From Betaproteobacteria bacterium (GTDB lineage Bacteria > Pseudomonadota > Gammaproteobacteria > Burkholderiales > Rhodocyclaceae), in assembly GCA_947478755.1 (NCBI GenBank), contig CANJXH010000004.1, positions 1 through 46,730 of the forward strand: a stretch of DNA of 46,730 nucleotides. Reading direction: 5' to 3'. The notes beneath the pieces were generated by a model, which was given only the letters and a program-made list of their open reading frames with translations, ran no database searches and was not told the DNA's origin. Position 1 is the first letter of the stretch, and each line of letters starts with the position of its first letter. The position numbers were made by a program, and so were the translations under genes. Of this stretch, positions 8,449 to 18,867 are shown piece after piece.

Positions 8449-9525
8449 TTACTTTCCGCCCTTGGGTACAGCTGCCGTGTCATCTGCTTCCTCAAAGTAG
8501 TTGTTGGTGGCACGTGCAAACGCCTCGTAAAGCGATGGCAGGACGAGGTGGTGCCGTGCGAGCAAGCCCGGGCGGGCGAGAACAATGTATTGGCGCGTCG
8601 TCGCCACTGCAATATCACGCGGCGAGGTACCCCGATCAATGATCTGGCGCGCCATGCGTGCCGCCGTTTCGCCCTGTTCGAACGGCGAGGTGGCGATTGC
8701 CAGCATGCCGCCGTCCTCGACGAAAAAGGCATTGGTGCCGATCACTGGCAATTGCGAATGCTGCTCGGTCCAAGCCAGCACTTCATCCGGCGGCACCAGG
8801 GTACGATCAATGTGCGAGCGGCTGAGCTTGCGATAGTTGGTGGTCATGATCACGTCGGCCTCGCCGTCAGCGGCGAGGACCGCCCGCTGCCAGTCATCGA
8901 AGGTTTCCACCAGGTGCGCGCCAACATAGCGCAGCGGCTTCCAGTCGAAAGCGGCAATTGATGCGTGATCGAGTTTCACCGTCTCGGAGGCATCACATAT
9001 CTCGACAATGCGCAGTGGGCCGTTGCGCGCAAATCCGATCTGTATCAGCGCGTCGCGAATCGCGGTGAGCGGCTTGCGCTCGAGAATGCCGGTCACGTTG
9101 TCAGCCTTGTCGTAACCATAGGGACTGATGCTGCCATTGGTACCGGCAAACACGATGCGGATATCGGGCCGATTTGCATAGTATTTGGCTGCGTACTCCT
9201 GCGCGTCGTCGTCCACCGCGATCAGCACGTCGGGCCGCCACTCGTCGATGGCGTGCCGGGCCTGGACGCCGGCAGCCATTTTCGACTCGGGCCAGGGATG
9301 GCGTTTCAGGTCCATGTAGTGCCAGCGCAGTTCATAGTTGCCGGCGACGCCGGTGTCATCGAACACGCGGCGGATTCCGACATCGACGTCGCGCGTCCAG
9401 GCGTACTCGGTGCCGTAGCTTTGCAGCACGAGGATCCGCGGGCGGGTGACGTTGTGTGCCACGATCACGATCAGCAGCAGCACCACGAACGCGCCGCTCA
9501 GCAGCCAGCTCAACTGCCTTTTCAC
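8449..9525 (-). CDS. Membrane-anchored periplasmic ABC-type substrate-binding-like protein
   Basis: VKRQLSWLLSGAFVVLLLIVIVAHN anchor then ILVLQSYGTEYAWTRDVDVGI...PDVLIAVDDDAQEYAAKYYANRPDIRIVFAGTNG, like ABC_sub_bind family. GTG start at 9525 forms a GTGA overlap with the upstream stop; the ORF track start is 9549. Confidence 0.7.
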   Translation of the reverse strand: MKRQLSWLLSGAFVVLLLIVIVAHNVTRPRILVLQSYGTEYAWTRDVDVGIRRVFDDTGVAGNYELRWHYMDLKRHPWPESKMAAGVQARHAIDEWRPDVLIAVDDDAQEYAAKYYANRPDIRIVFAGTNGSISPYGYDKADNVTGILERKPLTAIRDALIQIGFARNGPLRIVEICDASETVKLDHASIAAFDWKPLRYVGAHLVETFDDWQRAVLAADGEADVIMTTNYRKLSRSHIDRTLVPPDEVLAWTEQHSQLPVIGTNAFFVEDGGMLAIATSPFEQGETAARMARQIIDRGTSPRDIAVATTRQYIVLARPGLLARHHLVLPSLYEAFARATNNYFEEADDTAAVPKGGK

Positions 9526-11375
9526 AGCAGCCCCATCCATTTCCACCACGGTAGCGAGGCATACAGTGCGAGCAGCTTTACCCCGTTCATCAGCGCGTTG
9601 TAGCGCAGAAAGGCCTTTTCGTCATAAGCACCGTGGCGCCCGGCGATCTCGCGGAACTGTACGTAATACGAACACTGGTAGGGGAAGAACCACATTTCGC
9701 CAAGAATCAGGATCGCCATGCCGATCACCCAGCTGTTGACGCCATGCACCTCGGCCAGCGGCATGAATACCGTCGCCGCAATGACGATGGTGGCGCTGAT
9801 CGGCACCGCCAGCCGCACCACAAACAGGACAGCAAACAGCGCGAGCAGGAACAGGTCGAGATTGCCGCGCATGAAACCACCAAGACCGGTCAGGTGGGAT
9901 GCCAGCCATTTGTCCAGGCCCACTGCATTGAAGCCGCCGGTGATGCCGATCAGGCCGGCGAGGTAAATCAAAAAAGGCCAGTCGATCTTTTCCTTGAATT
10001 CGTTCTTGCGCAAGAACCCGAACAGCAACAGCGCATAGAGGATCATCAATGCCAGCCAGGGCGGCTGGATCCGGTGCAGGGTTGTTGTCGCTACCCCCGC
10101 CATGAAGACCAGAATGCCGAACAGCGCCGCCCACTCACGACCCTTCATGTGTCCGAGCAGCTGCAGTTGGGCCGCAACCTGGCGCTGCGAAAGGCGCGGC
10201 ACTTCCTCGCTGCGAAAAAACAGGGACACGGCGACCAGATGGGTCGCCAGCATCACGCCGCCCGCCACCAGCGCCGCAAAGCACCAATACAGCCACTGGA
10301 ACTGGTCTTGCCCCTGGGCCGAGAGCAGGCCGAAGACGACGAAATTCACCGACTTGCTGGTAAGGAAGATCGCCGACAGCAGCGATGCGCCGGTAAAGGC
10401 GGTTACCGCCAGTCGCGTCGCAGCGCGGCCGCCGGGACGAAAACCCAATATCTCCAGCATGTCCAGCATCAGCGGCGTCACCAGCGCGACGCGTCCATTG
10501 ATCGAAGGGACCATCGGCGTCAGCATGAAGCCGGTTGCCAACAAGCCGAGGTTCTGCCAGAAAGGATGGCTCGGCAGTCGCAGCAGCAGCCAGAGCAGGA
10601 AACGATAACTGAGACCCGACGCAACGATCACGGTGCCCAGACCGAGAATGCTCATCGCCAGAAAAAACCCGTCGGAAGCAAACCCGGCGAGCACCTGTGC
10701 CGGTGGCGCGAGGCCGAGCACCAGGATCGCAAATACGGCGAACAGACCCGGCACGTACTCGTCGACCAGATTGAATACCCACATGACCACGGTAGCAGCG
10801 AAGACGGCGAGAAACATCACCGCATTCCGTTGCAGGCCCCACTCGCTGCCAAAGAGCAGTACCAGCGCCGGAAGGAGGATCGCGCAGCTCCAGCCGCTCA
10901 CCTCGCGCCAGCTGCCGACATCCAGCGTCTTTGCTGCCCCTTGCGCCGCGGCTGGTGGTGAAAGGGATTCTCCGCGCGATCGCGCCAGCAGCAACTTTTG
11001 AATGTCAATGCGCAGTTCGGGATGCGATTCGACCAATGCCATCAGTTTCTCGCGCGGGATGGCCAGGGCACGAACACGGGTCAGGGCGATCGCGCTGCCG
11101 ATATAGGTGTGCAAGCCGGCACCGGCTTCTTCGCCACACAGGGAACTGCCAACCGTCGCGCGGCTGCCGCCGGTGAAAATCAGCTCGGCGCTGCCCTGCA
11201 GCAGCAGATACGCGGTGTCTGCCACTGCCCCTTCAATGAAAATATTCGTCCCCACGTCGAATTCACGTTCGACCAGGTGTGGCAACAGTCGCGCCAGTTC
11301 AGCATGACGGCAACGGCCGAACAATGCGTCCTGCAACAAGGGGCTGACAAAAACTTCAGCGTACGCCCCGCTCAT
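9522..11375 (-). CDS. SLC13/DASS-type permease with N-terminal cyclic-nucleotide-binding domain
   Basis: N-terminal cNMP-like domain (FDVGTNIFIEGAVADTAYLLLQGSAELIF...GSSLCGEEAG) fused to a permease with multiple TM helices. Confidence 0.83.
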   Translation of the reverse strand: MSGAYAEVFVSPLLQDALFGRCRHAELARLLPHLVEREFDVGTNIFIEGAVADTAYLLLQGSAELIFTGGSRATVGSSLCGEEAGAGLHTYIGSAIALTRVRALAIPREKLMALVESHPELRIDIQKLLLARSRGESLSPPAAAQGAAKTLDVGSWREVSGWSCAILLPALVLLFGSEWGLQRNAVMFLAVFAATVVMWVFNLVDEYVPGLFAVFAILVLGLAPPAQVLAGFASDGFFLAMSILGLGTVIVASGLSYRFLLWLLLRLPSHPFWQNLGLLATGFMLTPMVPSINGRVALVTPLMLDMLEILGFRPGGRAATRLAVTAFTGASLLSAIFLTSKSVNFVVFGLLSAQGQDQFQWLYWCFAALVAGGVMLATHLVAVSLFFRSEEVPRLSQRQVAAQLQLLGHMKGREWAALFGILVFMAGVATTTLHRIQPPWLALMILYALLLFGFLRKNEFKEKIDWPFLIYLAGLIGITGGFNAVGLDKWLASHLTGLGGFMRGNLDLFLLALFAVLFVVRLAVPISATIVIAATVFMPLAEVHGVNSWVIGMAILILGEMWFFPYQCSYYVQFREIAGRHGAYDEKAFLRYNALMNGVKLLALYASLPWWKWMGLL

Positions 11376-13240
11376 TTTGCCGCGGCTGCAGTCACCATGC
11401 CCCGCACGCCATAGACATGCACTGGCTCGACGCGGCCCTTGACTGCCAACGGCCCGAGGTCGTCAATCAACAGATCATCGCGATGTCGAATGCCTTCATA
11501 GGTGGCGCCGTTGATGAGAATGGGGTTGCCTTCGACATCCTTGGTCATCGTCTCAAGCCGTGCCGCAACATTCACCGCGTCACCGATCACGGTGTATAAA
11601 AATCTTTCCAGCGAACCGACCTGTCCTGCGACCACCTTGCCGGTACTGATTCCGATGCCGGTGGCCAGTGGCGCATCGTCCAGCGCCATGCGCCGGCGAT
11701 TGAGCGCCTCGAGACGCGCTTTCATGTCCAGCGCGGCGCCTACCGCGCTCCATTCGATTTCCGCACGACTGTCAGGGGCGCCGAACACCACCACGATGGC
11801 ATCGCCGATGAAGTTGTTCACGTAGCCACCCCATGGGCGCACGGCCTCGGTCATCTCGGTGAGGTAGTCGTTGAGCAGCGCCACCACATCCTGCGGGCTC
11901 ATTTTCTCGGACAGGGTCGAGAAGCCGCGAATATCCGAGAACAATACCGATACCCGTCGATTCTCGCCGCCAAGGCTCAGCTGACCTGACAGCAGCTTTT
12001 CGCGTACCTCGGGTGAAACGACACGGCCGAAGATGTCGCGTTCGCGCTCTCGCTCGCGCACCCCGGCGATCATGCCGTTGAATGTTTTTGCCAGGTCGCC
12101 AAGTTCATCCTGTGTAGTCGCCTCAACCTGAGCCTCTGCATAGTCGCCACGCTGTACTGCCTTCGCCGAAGCAGTCAATTGACGAATGGGACGCAGAAAC
12201 ATCTGCGCAAACCAGAGCGCGATCAGGATGAACAGGAGGCCCACTACCACCGCACTTTTCACCGCATTGGTGTAAAGGACGGTCAGTGGACGAGCGAAGA
12301 TATCCTTGTGTTCGCTGATGGCCACCACCCAGTCGTTCTGTTCCACCGGCGCGAAGCCGGCGATTTTTGCCTTCCCATCCAACGCGGAACGATAGGTCAC
12401 ATGATCCGCCCCCCGCGCCTCCTTTATCCGCTGGGCAAACTCGTCCAGGCCGAGCGAGTCGATGCGATCGACACCAAAGCGCTTTTCGTCGACGATCTGT
12501 TTCAGCAATTCCGGCGCCAGCGGCACCAGGCTGTGATACAGCGAGCGCCGATCGGGATGATGGATGATCACGCCATCGCCGTCGATGAGAAACGCCGTCC
12601 GCACTTCGGAGCGGGATGCATCGACAATCGCCGTCACTGCTTGCCCACGCATTTTCATTACTGCCACGCCGGCGATCAAACCATTGGCAGATCGTACGGG
12701 GGCGGCGAGATACAGGCCCGACTTGCCACTTGCCGTCCCGACTTCAAGATGAGAGAGAAAGTCGCGACCCGCAATGCCTTCCTTGTAGTACTCGCGGAAC
12801 GACAGGTCACGACCGATGTATTCGGGTTTGCTGGATGCCACCACGCTACCGCGTTTATCCAGCACCATCAGCAACTCGGCATCAGCGTTGGCTGTCAGCA
12901 GACGACTCATCTTGTCCATCACCCGGATCCGATCAGCTTCGCCCGGACTGGCGACGATCCTGATGACCTCGTCGCTCCAGGCGAAGTAAGCCAACAGGTG
13001 ACGCGTATCGCCGATGAACTGGTCGATGCGGCCTGCCGTGGTTGCAGCGAGTTGTTCAAGGTTGTGGGCTTCGGCTTGCTCAACCTGTATCAGGCTGGCG
13101 CGCAGATTTACATAGCCGACAATCAGCATCGGCAACAGCGCGGTGAGCACCAGCGCCACGCCAAGCTTCACGGCAATGGGCCATGCAGTCGGCCAGGCAC
13201 GCGAAGCTGGGGCGGTATCCGGGGATGTGACGTCGGTCAT
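11372..13240 (-). CDS. Receptor-type class III nucleotidyl cyclase (dCache-HAMP-CHD)
   Basis: Start MTDVTSPDTAPASRAW; TM, Cache-like ectodomain, HAMP, then VSVLFSDIRGFSTLSEKM...NNFIGDAIVVVFGAP...YTVIGDAVNVAARLE. ATGA overlap with the next gene. Confidence 0.88.
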   Translation of the reverse strand: MTDVTSPDTAPASRAWPTAWPIAVKLGVALVLTALLPMLIVGYVNLRASLIQVEQAEAHNLEQLAATTAGRIDQFIGDTRHLLAYFAWSDEVIRIVASPGEADRIRVMDKMSRLLTANADAELLMVLDKRGSVVASSKPEYIGRDLSFREYYKEGIAGRDFLSHLEVGTASGKSGLYLAAPVRSANGLIAGVAVMKMRGQAVTAIVDASRSEVRTAFLIDGDGVIIHHPDRRSLYHSLVPLAPELLKQIVDEKRFGVDRIDSLGLDEFAQRIKEARGADHVTYRSALDGKAKIAGFAPVEQNDWVVAISEHKDIFARPLTVLYTNAVKSAVVVGLLFILIALWFAQMFLRPIRQLTASAKAVQRGDYAEAQVEATTQDELGDLAKTFNGMIAGVRERERERDIFGRVVSPEVREKLLSGQLSLGGENRRVSVLFSDIRGFSTLSEKMSPQDVVALLNDYLTEMTEAVRPWGGYVNNFIGDAIVVVFGAPDSRAEIEWSAVGAALDMKARLEALNRRRMALDDAPLATGIGISTGKVVAGQVGSLERFLYTVIGDAVNVAARLETMTKDVEGNPILINGATYEGIRHRDDLLIDDLGPLAVKGRVEPVHVYGVRGMVTAAAAK

Positions 13241-13310
13241 GGGAGCAACGACAGCCAATGATGATGGCTGGATTATAGCCGGCTGAAACAACGCCCCGCC
13301 CGGGGCCGTA

Positions 13311-14276
13311 TCAGGGTGACGCCACAGTAGCCGTCGTTGCTCCCTTGATGGATTCCTCTGTCCTGTTCGCAAAGGCCTCTTCCGGTCGCGCCAGTTGCAC
13401 CGCCCTTGCTGCTGCGGCTTTCGCCTCATCGGTGCGCTTTGCATCTACCAACGCCTGTGCAAGGTTGTTGAAGGCAATCGCGGCATCCGGTCGCACAATC
13501 GTCGCACGCCGGTAGGCGTCGATCGCTGCCGTCAGATCGTGATCGGCATAGGCTGCATTGCCCTGACCGATCAGCGCCACGAAATTGTCGGGCCAACGTT
13601 GCAGCGCAGTCGCATAGCCGCGCCGCGCCGCGCCGCGCGACGTCCCCGTCTCGAGCCGCGCAACGGCTTGCACATAGTCGTCGGCGGCCACGGTTTTCGG
13701 AAGCTGATCAGGTGGCAGTGCCAGCATTGCCCAGTAGTTGCTTCGTGCCCAGGTGTGCTCAAAGGTTCTGATGGGCAACTCCTGCCGCTGCTCGGTACCG
13801 GAGCGCAGGATCACGATGTCCTTGTCGAGGTCGTAACCCACGACCACCGCGTAGTGCCAGAGGGAGTACCAGCTGAGTGCGAGGTTTTGCAGCACGACAA
13901 CCGGCTGACCAGCGGCCACTTCGGTCAGCAGATCCTTCAACTGCGGTTGCAGCGTTACCGACACCAACCCGAATCTTCGTGAAGCCGCCAGCATTTCGAT
14001 CTGCAGGCTGCCTTCACGTCCGGGGATGAATACTTCGCTGGCCAACTGGTCCGGCGTCTGTTGCACTCCGGCATGCGCGAAGACCATGGCCAGTGCTGCC
14101 GGGCCGCACTGATATTTCTCCTGCGCATAGAAGGGCACACTTTCGATCTCGACCTGCGTCGGAATGCCTGAGGTTTGGCTGCGCAGGGCGTCGTGCTGCA
14201 AGGACGCACACCCGCAAAGCACCAAAGCAAGGGCACCTGCGGCCAAAGACCGCAGGTGGCGCCAAAGCAATGTCAA
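13311..14276 (-). CDS. PA2778-family lipoprotein: C39-like cysteine peptidase with TPR
   Basis: Lipobox LVLCGC; QEKYQCGPAALAMVFAHAG (Cys), SLWHYAVVVGYD (His), C-terminal TPR. Confidence 0.82.
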   Translation of the reverse strand: MTLLWRHLRSLAAGALALVLCGCASLQHDALRSQTSGIPTQVEIESVPFYAQEKYQCGPAALAMVFAHAGVQQTPDQLASEVFIPGREGSLQIEMLAASRRFGLVSVTLQPQLKDLLTEVAAGQPVVVLQNLALSWYSLWHYAVVVGYDLDKDIVILRSGTEQRQELPIRTFEHTWARSNYWAMLALPPDQLPKTVAADDYVQAVARLETGTSRGAARRGYATALQRWPDNFVALIGQGNAAYADHDLTAAIDAYRRATIVRPDAAIAFNNLAQALVDAKRTDEAKAAAARAVQLARPEEAFANRTEESIKGATTATVASP

Positions 14277-14293
14277 GGGAATCGCCTGACGAA

Positions 14294-14689
14294 CTACTTG
14301 ATCGAGCGCGTGAATGGGTAGACCTTGGTGAAGCCGAGGATGTCCGTCACCAGCAGCACAAAGAAGATGAAGACGATTGTCCCGAAGAATCCGTCACCGC
14401 CGGCAGGCAAGCTGTCCATCTTGCCTGCCAGCGTCGTCACCTCCTCGTCGCTGAGCGAGGCAATGCGACTTTTGGCCTGCTCGTAATTGACGCCGCGCTT
14501 CTCCAGCATGTCGCGCACTTCCTGGCGAGCGAACATTGCTTCGACGTGCGTGCGGTTGGCGGACTGGCCGTGCTGCGCAATGACCTGTTCGGTCGACACG
14601 ATTTCGGCATGCGCCTGCATGGCGGGAACGCTGATGCTGGTCATGGTGACGACCAGCACGCGTGCAACGGTTTTGTTGACGATGTTCAT
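14294..14689 (-). CDS. PA2779-family protein
   Basis: MNIVNKTVARVLVVTMTSISVPAMQAHAEIVST..., C-terminal hydrophobic helix; sits directly upstream of the PA2778-like gene as is commonly seen. Confidence 0.8.
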   Translation of the reverse strand: MNIVNKTVARVLVVTMTSISVPAMQAHAEIVSTEQVIAQHGQSANRTHVEAMFARQEVRDMLEKRGVNYEQAKSRIASLSDEEVTTLAGKMDSLPAGGDGFFGTIVFIFFVLLVTDILGFTKVYPFTRSIK

Positions 14690-14860
14690 GTGATGCCTTT
14701 CTGTTGTTGGGTGCCAAAGATGTTAGTCAACAGACATGGCTGCTGCAATCAAAACCCGCCGATTCGCAACGGGTCTCGACAGCACATCCGATCGGCATAA
14801 AAGCCTTCGGTTTTTGTCGCTTTATGGCGACGCGTGCGATTGCCGATGGTCAGCGATATT

Positions 14861-17800
14861 TCAAAGCAGCACGCGTTCAATGCCGCCATTGTTGGCCGCA
14901 TAAACATAGTTTTCGATCCATTTGTCGCCGAGCAGCGACTGTGCCATTTCCACCACAATGTAGTCGGCGGTAGTGCCGGAATCGTTATCGTAACGCGAGA
15001 GCCCTTGCAGACAAGAGGGGCAGGAGGTGAGTATCTTGACGTCGCCATCAAAGCTGTCGGCGCGCAGCTGATCGGCCCCCTTCCGCATTTCCTCTTCCTT
15101 GCGGAAACGCACCTGAGTCGAGATGTCGGGACGGCTGGCAGCAAAGGTACCGGACTCACCGCAGCACCGATCATTGAGCGTCACGGTCTGTCCCATCAAC
15201 TGGTTCACGACCTTCAATGGGTTGTGCGTTTTCATCGGCGTATGGCAGGGGTCGTGGTACATGTAACGCACGCCCTTGGCACCTTCCAGCTTCATGCCCT
15301 TTTCCATCAGGTACTCGTGAATGTCGAGCAGCCGGCAGCCGGGGAATATCTTGTCGAACTCATACTTCTGCAGCTGGTCCATGCAGGTGCCGCAGGAGAC
15401 GATCACTGTCTTGATATCGAGATAGTTGAGCGTGTTGGCAACGCGGTGGAACAGCACGCGGTTGCTGGTGGTGATGGCCAGGCCTTTCTCTTCGTCACCG
15501 CTTGAGGTCTGCGGATAGCCACAGCAGAGATAGCCCGGCGGCAACACGGTAGTCGCGCCGACCTCGTAGAGCATGGCCTGTGTGGCAAGACCCACTTGCG
15601 AAAACAGGCGCTCCGAACCGCAGCCCGGAAAATAGAATACGGCCTCCGAATCCTCGGAGCTCTTTTGCGGGTTGCGGATCACCGGGATCATCTTGTCGTC
15701 TTCGACGTCGATCATCGCCCGCGCAGTGCGGACCGGCACATTGCGCGGCATCGGCTTGTTGATGAAGTGGGTCACCTGCGCCTTGATCGGCGCGCGGCCA
15801 AGGGTCGCGGCCGGCCTTTGCGTCGAACTCTGGATCAGGCCCAGTGCTCTTGCCGCCTTGTGAACAATACGCTGCACCTTGAAACTGGCCTGGATCAGGC
15901 CGGCACGAATCAGCTTGATGGTGGTCGGATCAGTGGCATTGAGAAAGGCCATCGCGGCAAAGGTGCCGGGGTTGAACTTCTTCTTGCCCTGCACGCGCAA
16001 AAAGTTGCGCATCGCGATCGACACGTTGCCGAAGTCAATATCCACCGGGCAGGGGTTGAGGCATTTGTGGCAGACCGTGCAATGGTCGGCCACGTCGGAG
16101 AATTCATCGAAGTGCTGCAGCGATATGCCGCGTCGCGTTTGCTCTTCGTAGAGAAAGGCCTCGACCAGCAGTCCAGTGCCGAGAATCTTGTTGCGCGGGC
16201 TGTACAGCAGGTTGGCGCGTGGCACATGCGTCGTGCACACGGGCTTGCACTTGCCGCAGCGCAGGCAATCCTTGATCGAATCAGAGATTCGGCCAATTTC
16301 AGACTGCTCCATGATCAGCGACTCGACACCCAGCAATGCAAACGACGGCGTATAGGCGTTAGTCAGGTCGCCAGGCGCAGTGTTCACGTCATGGCTTGCG
16401 TCATGGCGGCTGCGTAACAGCTTGCCCTTGTTGAAGCGGCCTTCCGGATCGACCTTGCGCTTGTATTCGGCAAAGGGCCGCAGCTCTTCGTCGCTGAGAA
16501 ACTCCATCTTGGTAATTCCGATGCCGTGCTCGCCGGAAATCACGCCATCGAGGGAGCGCGCCAGCGCCATGATGCGTACGACCGCCGCATTGGCGGTTTG
16601 CAGCATCGCGTAGTTGTCGGAGTTCACCGGGATGTTGGTATGCACGTTGCCATCACCGGCGTGCATGTGCAGGGCAACGAAGACGCGGCCGCGCAGCACT
16701 TCCTTCTGCACCGCTTCCATGCGCGCATGGATCGGGCGATAGATGCTGCCATCGAAGATCGCCTCGAGCGGTTCCTTGAGCTCGCGCTTCCACGACACCC
16801 GCACCGAGTAGTCCTGTAGCCGATGGAATAGCGTCGGGCTGACCGCCGTGTTGGTGAGCTTCGCTGCCTCTATGCCCATTTCGGCAAACACGGTTTCTGC
16901 CCGAGCCAGTGGCAGGTCGAGGTTGTCGAGCAGCCACTGCCAGCGCGTGCGCACTGTGGTGATCAGCTCCAGTGCCCGTTCGCGGGCGTCGCCGAGCAAC
17001 TCTTCCTTGTCAAGGCCGGTATCGCCTACCGCCACCGGCAGCTCGCCACGGAAAAACTCGCGCAGCGCATCGCACAGGTCGAGCTTGTTGCGGATTGACA
17101 GTTCGATATTGATGCGTTCGATACCGTCGCAGTAGTCACCCATGCGCGGCAGCGGGATCACCACGTCCTCGTTGATCTTGAAGGCATTGGTGTGCTTGGA
17201 GATCGCGGCCGTGCGGGCACGGTCGAGCCAGAACTTCTTGCGCGTCTCACTCGATACGGCGATGAAGCCTTCGCCACCGCGCGCATTGGCGATGCGCACC
17301 ACTTCCGAGGCAGCGGCCATCACGGCAGTTTCGTCTTCGCCAACGATGTCGCCGACCAGCACCATCTTCGGCCGGCCGTGACGCTTGGCCTTGGTCGCGT
17401 AACCAACGGCCTTTACATAGCGTTCGTCAAGGTGTTCGAGGCCGGCAAGGATGGCGCCACCGGGTTTGGTCTTCAGGTATTCGGTGATCTCGACAATCGA
17501 TGGCACCGACTCGCGCACCTGGCCAAAGAACTCGAGGCAGACCGTGCGCGTCACCGGCGGCATCTTGTGCAGGATCCATACCGCCGAGGTGATGATGCCG
17601 TCGGTACCTTCCTTCTGCACGCCGGGCAAGCCGCCGAGGAACTTGTCGGTCACGTCCTTGCCGAGGCCGACGCGACGAAAGCGCGCGCCGGGGATCTGCA
17701 ACTGTTCTTCGCGAAGCTTGTCGCCGCGATCATTGCTGTAGGTCAGGCGGAAAGTCGCGACGTCCTGGTCGTGAATCTTGCCGAGGTTGTGATTCATGCG

Positions 17801-18745
17801 CTCGACCAGCAGCCATTCGCCGTTGGGCGTCACCATTTTCCACGAGGCGAGATTGTCGAGCGCGGTGCCCCACAGCACGGCCTTTTTGCCACCGGCATTC
17901 ATCGCCACGTTGCCGCCGATGCACGAGGCATCGGCCGAGGTAGGGTCGCAGGCGAAGACGAAGCCGGCATGTTCCGCCGCATCCATCACTCGCCGCGTCA
18001 CCAGGCCGGCGCCGGTGCGCACCGTAGCGTAGGGTTTCGCATTTTCCCCAATGGCGCCGGGCAAGACGGTCTGTTCGACCGGGTCCATGTCGATCAGTTT
18101 TTCGGTATTGATCACCACCGACAGCGGCGTCAGCGGCACAGCGCCGCCGGTATAGCCGGTGCCACCGCCACGCGGAATGATGGTCAATCCCAAATCGAAG
18201 CAGCCGCGCACCAGCGGCGCGATCTCGGCTTCGGTATCCGGGCACAGCACGACCAGCGGATATTCCACGCGCCAGTCCGTGGCGTCGGTCACGTGCGAAA
18301 CGCGGGCAAGCCCATCGAAGCAGATGTTGTCCTTGCGGGTGTGCTTCGACAGCAGGCGCATGGCCTTTTTGCGCAGCGCCGCGGTATCGATGAAGTGTTG
18401 TTCGAATTTTTCAACGGCGACCGTCGCTGCGGCCAACAATTGCGCCACACGTTCATTTCCCGCGCGGCGCCTGTCGATTTCACGCAGGCGATGACGCAAT
18501 GCTTCGACCAGCGCCGCGCGCCGACCGGGGTTGGCCAGGAGATCGTCTTCCAGATAGGGATTGCGCTGCACCACCCAGATATCGCCCAGCACCTCATACA
18601 GCATGCGTGCCGACCGGCCGGTCACGCGCTCGGCGCGAAGCGTCTCAAGTACCCGCCAGGCATCGGCACCCAAGAGGCGAATGACGATTTCGCGGTCGGA
18701 AAACGAGGTGTAGTTGTAGGGGATTTCGCGCAGGCGGACGGTCAT
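14861..18745 (-). CDS. DUF3683 FAD/FMN-binding oxidoreductase fused to Fe-S / CCG domains (GlcD-GlpC-like)
   Basis: FAD_binding_4 region ([31 protein letters not shown]), 4Fe-4S motifs [11 protein letters not shown] and [15 protein letters not shown] motifs [28 protein letters not shown]. Confidence 0.9.
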   Translation of the reverse strand: MTVRLREIPYNYTSFSDREIVIRLLGADAWRVLETLRAERVTGRSARMLYEVLGDIWVVQRNPYLEDDLLANPGRRAALVEALRHRLREIDRRRAGNERVAQLLAAATVAVEKFEQHFIDTAALRKKAMRLLSKHTRKDNICFDGLARVSHVTDATDWRVEYPLVVLCPDTEAEIAPLVRGCFDLGLTIIPRGGGTGYTGGAVPLTPLSVVINTEKLIDMDPVEQTVLPGAIGENAKPYATVRTGAGLVTRRVMDAAEHAGFVFACDPTSADASCIGGNVAMNAGGKKAVLWGTALDNLASWKMVTPNGEWLLVERMNHNLGKIHDQDVATFRLTYSNDRGDKLREEQLQIPGARFRRVGLGKDVTDKFLGGLPGVQKEGTDGIITSAVWILHKMPPVTRTVCLEFFGQVRESVPSIVEITEYLKTKPGGAILAGLEHLDERYVKAVGYATKAKRHGRPKMVLVGDIVGEDETAVMAAASEVVRIANARGGEGFIAVSSETRKKFWLDRARTAAISKHTNAFKINEDVVIPLPRMGDYCDGIERINIELSIRNKLDLCDALREFFRGELPVAVGDTGLDKEELLGDARERALELITTVRTRWQWLLDNLDLPLARAETVFAEMGIEAAKLTNTAVSPTLFHRLQDYSVRVSWKRELKEPLEAIFDGSIYRPIHARMEAVQKEVLRGRVFVALHMHAGDGNVHTNIPVNSDNYAMLQTANAAVVRIMALARSLDGVISGEHGIGITKMEFLSDEELRPFAEYKRKVDPEGRFNKGKLLRSRHDASHDVNTAPGDLTNAYTPSFALLGVESLIMEQSEIGRISDSIKDCLRCGKCKPVCTTHVPRANLLYSPRNKILGTGLLVEAFLYEEQTRRGISLQHFDEFSDVADHCTVCHKCLNPCPVDIDFGNVSIAMRNFLRVQGKKKFNPGTFAAMAFLNATDPTTIKLIRAGLIQASFKVQRIVHKAARALGLIQSSTQRPAATLGRAPIKAQVTHFINKPMPRNVPVRTARAMIDVEDDKMIPVIRNPQKSSEDSEAVFYFPGCGSERLFSQVGLATQAMLYEVGATTVLPPGYLCCGYPQTSSGDEEKGLAITTSNRVLFHRVANTLNYLDIKTVIVSCGTCMDQLQKYEFDKIFPGCRLLDIHEYLMEKGMKLEGAKGVRYMYHDPCHTPMKTHNPLKVVNQLMGQTVTLNDRCCGESGTFAASRPDISTQVRFRKEEEMRKGADQLRADSFDGDVKILTSCPSCLQGLSRYDNDSGTTADYIVVEMAQSLLGDKWIENYVYAANNGGIERVLL

Positions 18746-18867
18746 GGCAAATTTCGGCCGTTTCTAAAGGTCGAATTGTAGGGTATTGCGCTGCAACACG
18801 CAGCCCGAAATGGCCTTACTGTCTGGAAGGTAAAGTGACTTCAGACGCCGAAAAAATGGCCCGGTAA

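Noticed and set aside
9633-10961. 442-aa plus-strand ORF antisense to the SLC13 permease
   Set aside because: Gln/Arg/His-rich antisense translation of hydrophobic codons; no domain.
17192-18781. 529-aa plus-strand ORF antisense to the DUF3683 oxidoreductase
   Set aside because: No recognisable motif; covers a clear conserved gene on the other strand.
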